From: Tropicibacter sp. Alg240-R139
GTDB lineage: Bacteria > Pseudomonadota > Alphaproteobacteria > Rhodobacterales > Rhodobacteraceae
Assembly (NCBI RefSeq): GCF_900537075.1
Contig: NZ_UNRA01000001.1
Location: forward strand, 828,190-892,189
Direction: 5' to 3'
Length of the DNA: 64,000 bases
Shown here: positions 55,584 to 64,000 of the stretch, one piece after another
Position numbering within the stretch: the stretch's first letter is position 1
Layout: each line of letters starts with the position of its first letter
Program-made: the position numbers and the translations under genes
The notes under the pieces: model-generated
Told to the model about the DNA's origin: nothing
The model's database searches: none
Seen by the model: the letters and a program-made list of their open reading frames with translations, nothing else

Positions 55584-57122
55584 ATGGGTATCCAAGCTGC
55601 AGAGATTTCTGCAATCCTGAAGGACCAGATCAAGAACTTTGGTCAGGACGCAGAAGTGGCCGAAATCGGTCGCGTGCTGAGCGTCGGCGACGGTATCGCC
55701 CGCGTATACGGCCTCGACAATGTTCAGGCCGGTGAAATGGTCGAATTCCCCGGTGGCATCATGGGTATGGCGCTGAACCTGGAAAGCGACAACGTCGGTG
55801 TGGTTATCTTTGGGTCCGACCGTGACATCAAAGAAGGCGACACCGTCAAGCGCACCAACTCGATCGTGGACGTGCCAATCGGCAACGGTCTGCTGGGTCG
55901 TGTTGTTGACGGTCTGGGTAACCCCCTGGACGGCAAAGGCCCCATCGAATCCACCGAGCGCGGCGTTGCTGACGTCAAAGCGCCGGGCATCATCCCGCGT
56001 AAATCGGTTCACGAGCCGATGGCAACCGGCCTGAAGTCGGTCGACGCGATGATCCCGATTGGCCGTGGCCAGCGCGAGCTGATCATTGGTGACCGTCAAA
56101 CTGGTAAGACCGCTGTCGCCCTCGACACCATCCTGAACCAGAAGTCGGTCAACGACGCTGCTGGCGATGACGAGAGCAAGAAGCTGTACTGTGTGTACGT
56201 TGCGATCGGCCAGAAGCGTTCGACCGTTGCTCAACTGGTGAAGAAGCTGGAAGAGTCCGGCGCGATCGACTACTCGATCGTTGTGGCTGCGACCGCGTCC
56301 GACCCGGCACCGATGCAGTTCCTGGCACCCTACGCCGCAACCGCGATGGCCGAATTCTTCCGTGACAACGGCAAGCACGCCCTGATCATCTATGATGACC
56401 TGTCCAAACAGGCCGTTTCGTATCGTCAGATGTCGCTGCTGCTGCGTCGTCCGCCCGGACGTGAAGCTTATCCTGGTGACGTTTTCTACCTCCACTCGCG
56501 CCTGCTCGAGCGTTCGGCAAAGCTGAACGAAGACTTCGGTGCCGGTTCGCTGACAGCTCTGCCGGTCATCGAAACCCAGGGCGGCGACGTTTCGGCGTTT
56601 ATTCCGACCAACGTGATCTCGATTACCGACGGCCAGATCTTCCTGGAAACCGAACTTTTCTATCAGGGCATCCGTCCTGCTGTGAACACCGGTCTGTCGG
56701 TTTCGCGTGTGGGCTCTTCGGCTCAGACCAACTCGATGAAATCGGTTGCTGGTCCGGTGAAACTGGAACTGGCTCAGTATCGCGAAATGGCTGCGTTTGC
56801 GCAGTTTGGTTCCGACCTTGACGCCGCAACTCAGCAGCTGCTGAACCGTGGTGCGCGTCTGACCGAGCTGATGAAACAGCCGCAGTATTCGCCGCTGACC
56901 AACGCCGAAATCGTTTGCGTCATCTTTGCAGGCACCAACGGCTACCTCGACAAGATCGACGTAACCGATGTTGGTCGCTACGAGGCTGGCCTGTTGTCGC
57001 ACCTGCGCGGCAAGCACGCTGACCTGCTGGAGTGGATCACCAACGAAGATCCTAAGATCAAGGGTGATGCGTCCGACAAGATCAAGGCTGCGCTGGACGA
57101 ATACGCCGCAACCTTCGCCTAA
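55584..57122 (+). CDS. atpA: ATP synthase F1 subunit alpha
   Basis: The 512-residue protein is normal for the non-catalytic nucleotide-binding subunit. Walker [10 protein letters not shown] lies near residue 169, [16 protein letters not shown] is the Walker B region, and the arginine finger lies in [12 protein letters not shown]. It starts directly after atpH. It forms the alpha3beta3 ring. Confidence 0.98.
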   Translation: MGIQAAEISAILKDQIKNFGQDAEVAEIGRVLSVGDGIARVYGLDNVQAGEMVEFPGGIMGMALNLESDNVGVVIFGSDRDIKEGDTVKRTNSIVDVPIGNGLLGRVVDGLGNPLDGKGPIESTERGVADVKAPGIIPRKSVHEPMATGLKSVDAMIPIGRGQRELIIGDRQTGKTAVALDTILNQKSVNDAAGDDESKKLYCVYVAIGQKRSTVAQLVKKLEESGAIDYSIVVAATASDPAPMQFLAPYAATAMAEFFRDNGKHALIIYDDLSKQAVSYRQMSLLLRRPPGREAYPGDVFYLHSRLLERSAKLNEDFGAGSLTALPVIETQGGDVSAFIPTNVISITDGQIFLETELFYQGIRPAVNTGLSVSRVGSSAQTNSMKSVAGPVKLELAQYREMAAFAQFGSDLDAATQQLLNRGARLTELMKQPQYSPLTNAEIVCVIFAGTNGYLDKIDVTDVGRYEAGLLSHLRGKHADLLEWITNEDPKIKGDASDKIKAALDEYAATFA

Positions 57123-57134
57123 GGAGACGCGGCA

Positions 57135-59455
<2,321 letters not shown>

Positions 59456-59467
59456 GGAGTATCCCTG

Positions 59468-59872
59468 ATGGCTAACACGATGCAATTCGACCTCGTCAGC
59501 CCGGAGCGGAGCCTTGCTTCGCTTCAGGTCAGCGCGGTCCAGATCCCGGGTGCGGACGGAGACATGACGGCAATGCCCGATCATGCTCCGACCATCACCA
59601 CCTTGCGCCCTGGTGTGCTCAAGGCCGAAGGTCCCGAAGGTACCACCGAGTATCTCGTGACCGGCGGTTTTGCCCAGATCAACGGCGACGGTCTGTCGGT
59701 ACTGGCTGAAAAAGCCATCCCGGTGGACGAGGTGACCCGTGCACATCTGGACGAGCTGATCGCAGAGGCACGTGGCGCCCATGAGGCGTCGCAAGAGCAC
59801 CCCTCGATCGTTGATGAAGCAGCCAAGCTGCTCGCCGACATGGAAGCTCTGGGTGACCACATGAGCCTTTAA
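59468..59872 (+). CDS. atpC: ATP synthase F1 subunit epsilon
   Basis: The 134-residue protein has the beta-sandwich domain [22 protein letters not shown] and [20 protein letters not shown]; the C-terminal helical part ([17 protein letters not shown]) is short. It regulates ATPase activity and links F1 to the c ring. Last gene of the atp operon, followed by a terminator. Confidence 0.96.
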   Translation: MANTMQFDLVSPERSLASLQVSAVQIPGADGDMTAMPDHAPTITTLRPGVLKAEGPEGTTEYLVTGGFAQINGDGLSVLAEKAIPVDEVTRAHLDELIAEARGAHEASQEHPSIVDEAAKLLADMEALGDHMSL

Positions 59873-59893
59873 GCTCAACGTGAAATGAACATG

Positions 59894-59927
59894 AAAACCG
59901 GCCCTTGATACAGGGGTCGGTTTTTTT
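59894..59927 (+). terminator. Terminator of the atp operon
   Basis: A 13-bp stem AAACCGGCCCTTG / CAGGGGTCGGTTT (two G-T pairs), 3-nt loop, ending in seven or more T. It starts 21 bp after the atpC stop. Confidence 0.9.
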
Positions 59928-59991
59928 GTGCCTTGTTGTTGCCCAAGTTTTTCGGACAATGGCGGATGTAGGGAAAAGACCAGTAAGTTAA

Positions 59992-60342
59992 ATGAGAACA
60001 TTCAAAACCCATCCGATTGGAATTGCCCAAGGCGACGAACAGATTTTCGCAGACTTCGAAAACGACGGAGAGATGTGGACAGGACACGGTACCCGTGAAC
60101 GGCGACATCCGGTTGTTTTTGACGAGGCGTTTCGCTCAAGCCCGGCTGTTCAGGTCGGGATTTCTCTGTGGGACGTGGACACGTCAGCGGCTGTCCGGGC
60201 CGAGGTGATTGCTGAGAACATCACATCTGACGGGTTCGAGATCGTATTCCGGACCTGGGCCGACAGCCGCGTCGCCCGCGTCCGCGTCGCCTGGACTGCC
60301 ATTGGCGATGTGACGACGGATGATGATTGGGATGTGCCATAG
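59992..60342 (+). CDS. H-type lectin domain protein
   Basis: The 116-residue protein is almost entirely an H_lectin domain: FENDGEMWTGHGTRERRHPVVFDEAF, SPAVQVGISLWDVD and VRVAWTAIGD follow the order seen in discoidin/snail-agglutinin H-type lectins. No signal peptide is visible, so it may be cytoplasmic or exported by an unusual route. The Shine-Dalgarno sequence is weak. Monocistronic after the atp terminator. Carbohydrate binding is inferred from the fold. Confidence 0.8.
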   Translation: MRTFKTHPIGIAQGDEQIFADFENDGEMWTGHGTRERRHPVVFDEAFRSSPAVQVGISLWDVDTSAAVRAEVIAENITSDGFEIVFRTWADSRVARVRVAWTAIGDVTTDDDWDVP

Positions 60343-60500
60343 TGCTTGCGACGACGTGTGGCCAGTGAATGTCGGTTGTGAGCCCAAAGGCGACCTCGGT
60401 CGGGGCCTCAATATCCGACGCGAAGGGCGAAATCCGGACGTTTGTAGTGCTCGATTATGGCAACCAAAAACACCTCGAAAGCGGAGAAATGTAAGATCAA

Positions 60501-60516
60501 GTTTCACAAATGAAAC
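60501..60516. repeat. Short inverted repeat with nearby GTTTCA copies
   Basis: GTTTCA-CAAA-TGAAAC is a perfect hairpin, and further GTTTCA copies lie at about 60525 and 60540. They are in the 257-bp gap between the lectin gene and the convergent TPR regulator. Nothing else recognisable is in that gap. Confidence 0.35.
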
Positions 60517-60599
60517 ATGATGCCGGGTTTCATCCAAACCGTTTCAAAACAGACCAGTTTTTGATTGCAGAGGTTTGGCTCAATCACAGGTGCCGCCAG

Positions 60600-61709
60600 T
60601 TACTGAAGTCTCCTCAGGCCGGCTCTTTCCAAACCTTCCAACACATGCGCAGAAGCATCAGGATTTGTAATGTAGCGGGACAAGAAATAGACTGGATCAC
60701 TCAAGAATTTCGGATTCAGGGCGTCGGCTTTCGAAAGCTCGTCTGATGCGGCGAGGTCCAAGCCAAGCTGAGCGAAGGCCGCTGCTCTTTCCAAATGGGA
60801 CCAGAAGAAACCGGGCATCCCAAAATTGTTGGCATGAATCAATGCTTGCTCGTAGTCACCAAGTTCATAAGCGCGAACAAAGCTGTTGTGGTGCAGCCAA
60901 CCAACGCCTTCGGTAGCCTGACGCGGAATGGATCCCTCCATCTCTGGTGAGGTTTGATTGCCGTTGGCAACTTCAAGAACCCATTGACCTCTGATCGCCC
61001 AGTTTTCATCTTTGGACTGGATCAGTGACCGGCCGCAATTCCTGACCTTGTCGAAATCGCCGTCTTCCAGAGACAGAAAAGCCCGGGCCAGCAATGCCCG
61101 TGGATTGGAGGGGGTGATGGAAAACGCCTTTTCCAACAGCCTGCCAGCTTTCTCAACCTGACCATGGTCACGCTGGTACCCGTGTTTGACGCCGTCCAGA
61201 AGAAGATCAGCAAAGGCCGCCAGAACATCCGGGTCTTCAGGTTGCAATGCGCTCATGTTGGCAAGCCGTCGATATGCGACGGAGTGGGCCTGTCTGGTTG
61301 CGACGCCCTGATACCAGTTGGCGATCTGCAGCGCGTTCTCCACGTCATCTGACTGGGTCAGATTCCAGCCAATGCGAAGCTTGTAGTTGCCCGGGTCCAA
61401 CCCAATCACGACCTCCGGCCTGTTCCGTGCGTTGTAGAGTTCAAGCTCTGTCCGCAACCGTTTGACCGCGACCCGGACCCGTGAATCCTTTTTGCTGCGA
61501 AAATCTGGCCCAAGCCCAAACACATTCTGTGCGATCAATGAGGCGGTCGGCTTTTCATCGCGTATTTCCAGTTCGCATTCGACCAGGACCGTCAGAAGGT
61601 CGGAAAGGTAGTCGGAACCGCGAAAGCTCTTGCTTTGGCAAATCCTCTCCGCTGCGTGCAAAACCCGGTCTCTTGGGACATCGCCGCAACTATGGTCGTT
61701 GATTGGCAT
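60600..61709 (-). CDS. Winged-helix/TPR-like regulatory protein
   Basis: The 369-residue protein has an N-terminal region (about 10-115) with the pattern FRGSDYLSDLLTVLVECELE, then DSRVRVAVKRLRTELELYNARN and VVIGLDPGNYKLRI; this resembles winged-helix DNA-binding domains found in front of TPR arrays in CadC- or adenylate-cyclase-like regulators. The rest (about 150-360) is helical and TPR-like (LLEKAFSITPSNPRALLARAFLSLEDGDF). No membrane segment is visible. It is divergent from the second amidohydrolase, with direct repeats between. Confidence 0.65.
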   Translation of the reverse strand: MPINDHSCGDVPRDRVLHAAERICQSKSFRGSDYLSDLLTVLVECELEIRDEKPTASLIAQNVFGLGPDFRSKKDSRVRVAVKRLRTELELYNARNRPEVVIGLDPGNYKLRIGWNLTQSDDVENALQIANWYQGVATRQAHSVAYRRLANMSALQPEDPDVLAAFADLLLDGVKHGYQRDHGQVEKAGRLLEKAFSITPSNPRALLARAFLSLEDGDFDKVRNCGRSLIQSKDENWAIRGQWVLEVANGNQTSPEMEGSIPRQATEGVGWLHHNSFVRAYELGDYEQALIHANNFGMPGFFWSHLERAAAFAQLGLDLAASDELSKADALNPKFLSDPVYFLSRYITNPDASAHVLEGLERAGLRRLQ

Positions 61710-61748
61710 CGCGGAACTCCTTGATAGGGTGCCGTAAATGGAGGGGTG

Positions 61749-61809
61749 TTAGTCACATCTTCTCCAAAGTTGCCGGGATGCTAACTTTAGTCAATCTTTG
61801 TTGCCGGGA
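61749..61809. promoter_or_regulatory. Tandem direct repeats between the TPR regulator and amidohydrolase
   Basis: TTAGTCA occurs at 61749-61755 and 61787-61793, and GTTGCCGGGA at 61769-61778 and 61800-61809, so the order is A-B-A-B. The second B overlaps the amidohydrolase Shine-Dalgarno sequence (GGGAGGG). This is either a partial duplication or paired regulator sites about three helical turns apart. Confidence 0.5.
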
Positions 61810-61821
61810 GGGCTACGGACA

Positions 61822-63624
61822 ATGTCAGGCAAACTTGTTGCTACTTCAATCGCAGTATTTGCGTTTTCAATGGGACAAGTGCACGCTCAGTCTGCGGATA
61901 CTGTTTACATCAATGGGAAAATCTACACGGTGAATGAGGCACAGCCCTGGGCTGAAGCCGTGGCAATCAACAACGGTATTTTCGAGGTTGTTGGCACGAA
62001 TGACGAGGCTATGGCGGCTGTGGGCGATACAACCAAGATTATCGACCTGGATGGCGCGTTCGTCATGCCGGGGTTGATCGACGTTCATGCCCATCCGTTG
62101 TCGGTGGGAATTGATCGGGCCAATCTGAGCTTCTCGGACCCTACCAACGTCGATACTATGCTGGCCGACCTAAAGGCATTCGCCGAAGCGAACCCTGACC
62201 TTCAGGTGATCCGGGGTGGGAGTTGGAATCTCGGTGTCTTCGCTGGTGACAGTCCTACGAAGGATCTGCTGGACGCGGTTGTCTCAGACCGACCAGTGTA
62301 TCTGGTCAGTCAGACGGGACACTCGGCGTGGGTCAATTCCAAGGCACTTGAGAACGCCGGAGTGACAGGCGAAACTGAAAATACCGCGACCATCATCTTC
62401 GACCGCGATAATGTCACAGGCGATCCAAGTGGCACAGTGCGTGAGTTCGCAATGGGCGTGATCCTTCAGTCCCTGCCAGAGGTAGCGATCGAACCAGTCG
62501 CCGAAGCGCAAGCTGGTATTTTTGCTGAGTGGAACTCCTTCGGGTTCACTTCGATCAAGGCTGCGGAAGGCCATCCGGTGCCGGTGGGAGCCGCCAACAT
62601 TCTGGACAGGCGTGGCGATTTGACGATGCGGATCTTCGCGTCCTGGGACTGGCGCAGCCACTATATGGAGCAGTCCGCCGAGAAGCAGGCCGAAACGATT
62701 GCCGACTGGGAGTCCTACAAGAGCAGGCTGGTGGCACCTAATGCCGTCAAGATGTTCTTTGACGGCGGCCCAGACAGCTATACTGCCTTTCTGCTTGAAG
62801 ATTATGAGGGGCGATCCGGTTTCCGCGGGCAGACAAATCTTCCGATCGAGCAATTCGAAGCGGAGGTACTCGACTTCAACCGCAAAGGTCTCGGGGTCAT
62901 AGTGCATGTGATTGGGGACGCCGGCGGACGCGAATTGGCAAAGCTGTTCAAGCGCGTACGCGAAGAGATGGGACCGGACGGGCCGCTTCTACACTTTTCA
63001 CACGCCTGGATGACGCGGCCGGAGGAATTTGACGTGTTGGCCGACTTAGAGGGTGTCTGTATGGATTTCTCACCTGCCCTTGCTTATCCGGCAGCCGAGA
63101 TCGAAGGTAGCATGGCCCCTCCGGTGGGTGATCGCTACCAAACGTTCTTCAACGTTGTCGACTCCATCAAGGCATTTCAAACCGCCCGTGCGATAGATAT
63201 GAGCATTCCTATTGGTTTCGGTAGCGACTGGGCTTCCGCGCTAATTCCCGACCCAAATGGCTTTCACCAGATGCAGGCATGGGTGATGCGTACCGACCCA
63301 GAGAATCCGTCTGGACCGGCACTAAATCCGACTCAGGCGATCACACTGGAAGAAGCAATTTATGGCTTCACGCAAGGTGGCGCACATTGCCTTGGTCAAG
63401 GATGGGAGGACAAGCTCGGGTCGCTGGAAGCCAGAAAACTCGCCGATTTCATCGTACTGGACTCCAATCCATTCGAAACCCCAATTGAAAACCTGTGGCA
63501 GACAAAGATCGAACGCACAGTGGTCGACGGACGCGTGGTCTATGATCGCACCTTGGACATCGTCGACGATCTAATCGACGAAGAAACCTTCAATCCAGGC
63601 ACACGCTACACCACCGAGCCGTAA
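61822..63624 (+). CDS. Exported amidohydrolase (Amidohydro_3, YtcJ-like)
   Basis: From the ATG at 61822 (GGAGGG about nine bases upstream) the protein is 600 residues with a signal peptide (MSGKLVATSIAVFAFSMGQV, cleavage after HAQ). MPGLIDVHAHPLSVG contains the HxH metal motif, VKMFFDGGPDSY the family lysine region, VIVHVIGDAGGREL and LLHFSHAWM further His ligands, and GFGSDWASALIPDP the catalytic Asp. YtcJ-like enzymes hydrolyse N-substituted formamides or similar amides. It is the only intact gene after the divergent TPR regulator. Confidence 0.9.
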   Translation: MSGKLVATSIAVFAFSMGQVHAQSADTVYINGKIYTVNEAQPWAEAVAINNGIFEVVGTNDEAMAAVGDTTKIIDLDGAFVMPGLIDVHAHPLSVGIDRANLSFSDPTNVDTMLADLKAFAEANPDLQVIRGGSWNLGVFAGDSPTKDLLDAVVSDRPVYLVSQTGHSAWVNSKALENAGVTGETENTATIIFDRDNVTGDPSGTVREFAMGVILQSLPEVAIEPVAEAQAGIFAEWNSFGFTSIKAAEGHPVPVGAANILDRRGDLTMRIFASWDWRSHYMEQSAEKQAETIADWESYKSRLVAPNAVKMFFDGGPDSYTAFLLEDYEGRSGFRGQTNLPIEQFEAEVLDFNRKGLGVIVHVIGDAGGRELAKLFKRVREEMGPDGPLLHFSHAWMTRPEEFDVLADLEGVCMDFSPALAYPAAEIEGSMAPPVGDRYQTFFNVVDSIKAFQTARAIDMSIPIGFGSDWASALIPDPNGFHQMQAWVMRTDPENPSGPALNPTQAITLEEAIYGFTQGGAHCLGQGWEDKLGSLEARKLADFIVLDSNPFETPIENLWQTKIERTVVDGRVVYDRTLDIVDDLIDEETFNPGTRYTTEP

Positions 63625-63652
63625 ATGTTTGGCTCAACGCGGAGGACCCTTG

Positions 63653-63697
63653 ATGCGAATCATGCTTATTGCGGGCGCAGTGGCGTTTCTGGTGTGA
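63653..63697 (+). pseudogene. Truncated start of an exported protein gene
   Basis: GGAGG is placed ideally before ATG 63653, followed by 14 codons (MRIMLIAGAVAFLV) that read like the beginning of a signal peptide, then TGA. The stop coincides with the palindrome AATAGG-TT-CCTATT at 63697-63710. It seems to be the head of a gene whose rest was lost, probably by rearrangement linked to the insertion sequence 120 bp away. Confidence 0.5.
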
Positions 63698-63818
63698 ATA
63701 GGTTCCTATTGCGCTGACTCAAATGCCCGGTGTTCGTCTCACGTGATTTATTCGATGTCGCGAACCACAAACAGCAGCCATTCGAGAGCCGAGGCCGAAC
63801 GGCGGGAACGTCCGGATC

Positions 63819-64000
63819 CTGTTGAAAAAGTCCGTTGATTGGTTGTTGTTGCTCTGATTCACTTGTTTTGAAAGTGGAGGGTTCGGCGATGATGGGACCA
63901 AGGCAGATGGCTCAAGGCGCGCTGTTTTATGAGTTCTCAATTGAATCGTTTGTGCCGCGGGACCACCCGATGCGGGGGATTGATCGGTTTCTTGACCTAT
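63819..64000 (+). mobile_element. Left end of an IS1182/IS5-like insertion sequence (runs out of window)
   Basis: CTGTTGAAAAAGTC at 63819-63832 resembles the terminal region of IS1182-type elements, and the transposase gene begins 57 bp further on. The right end is outside the window, so terminal repeats and target duplication cannot be checked. The 108 bp between 63711 and 63818 contain nothing I can assign. Confidence 0.6.
63889..64000 (+). CDS. Transposase, N-terminal fragment (IS1182/IS5-like; 3' end outside window)
   Basis: From the ATG at 63889 (GGAGG eight bases upstream) 37 codons are visible. The N-terminus ALFYEFSIESFVPRDHPMRG followed by IDRFLDL is the conserved start of IS1182-type transposases (YEFSLE-x-x-VP-x-x-HLLR-x-ID-x-x-VDL). 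The DDE catalytic core lies beyond the window. Confidence 0.8.
   Translation, partial: MMGPRQMAQGALFYEFSIESFVPRDHPMRGIDRFLDL

Overview
The window is a GC-rich alphaproteobacterial chromosome segment, most likely from a marine Rhodobacterales (Roseobacter-group) organism. The support is the atpHAGDC order without atpI/B/E/F, the short-form HisG with a HisZ partner, a DUF2125 protein, a Hint-domain protein, an extensin-family protein, and a GGGGGCTCTGCCCCC...CCCCCGGGATATTTT intergenic repeat of a type I associate with this order. This assignment is inferred from gene content and style, not from a database search. I saw no rRNA, tRNA or CRISPR array.

Layout. 1-2.4 kb: 3' part of a dimethylglycine/sarcosine dehydrogenase-type flavoenzyme. 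2.5-7.3 kb: a class III cyclase, then minus-strand genes (cupin-like protein, CMD-family protein, and an overlapping AKR - FAD oxidoreductase - DUF938 operon). 7.4-10 kb: a small membrane protein plus HlyD pair and a frameshifted TauE/SafE permease. 10-11.2 kb: a cupin gene divergent from a TetR regulator, with a palindromic operator candidate between them. 11.4-20.8 kb: one long minus-strand operon, xdhA-xdhB-xdhC followed by a BMP-type ABC importer (ATPase, two permeases, binding protein), which looks like purine uptake plus oxidation. 21.1-24.6 kb: dnaE. 24.6-27 kb: a secreted DUF3604 protein with a perfect 24-bp palindrome in its promoter spacer, then slyX. 27-31.3 kb: enoyl-CoA hydratase and hisS-hisZ-hisG. 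31.3-33.5 kb: a second cupin, a LysR remnant and an AraC regulator. 33.6-37 kb: secreted amidohydrolase, DUF3299 protein and outer-membrane porin. 37.2-39.1 kb: Hint-domain protein and rpsD. 39.3-45.8 kb: Lrp regulator divergent from a PLP enzyme, an overlapping hisC - prephenate dehydrogenase - extensin operon, DUF2125 and ChaC-like genes. 45.8-49.1 kb: a MotA/ExbB-like and MotB/OmpA-like pair with a very long coiled coil. 49.1-54.7 kb: DinB, M23 peptidase, clpA, gloB and a methyltransferase. 55.0-59.9 kb: the F1-ATPase operon. 60-64 kb: an H-type lectin domain protein, a TPR regulator divergent from a second secreted amidohydrolase, and the left edge of an insertion sequence.

How the genes fit together. 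Much of the window is housekeeping (replication, histidine and tyrosine synthesis, ATP synthase, Clp protease, ribosomal protein S4). Scavenging modules sit between these blocks: purines (xdh plus BMP importer), methylated amines (first gene), and exported or periplasmic hydrolases with their own regulators. The least explained parts are the stator-like pair at 45.9-49.1 kb, the operator-controlled DUF3604 gene, and the amidohydrolase/DUF3299/porin locus. Sequence decay is visible in the TauE gene (loss of one G in a G run), in the LysR remnant (no HTH domain, one-base frameshift), and beside the insertion sequence at the right end.
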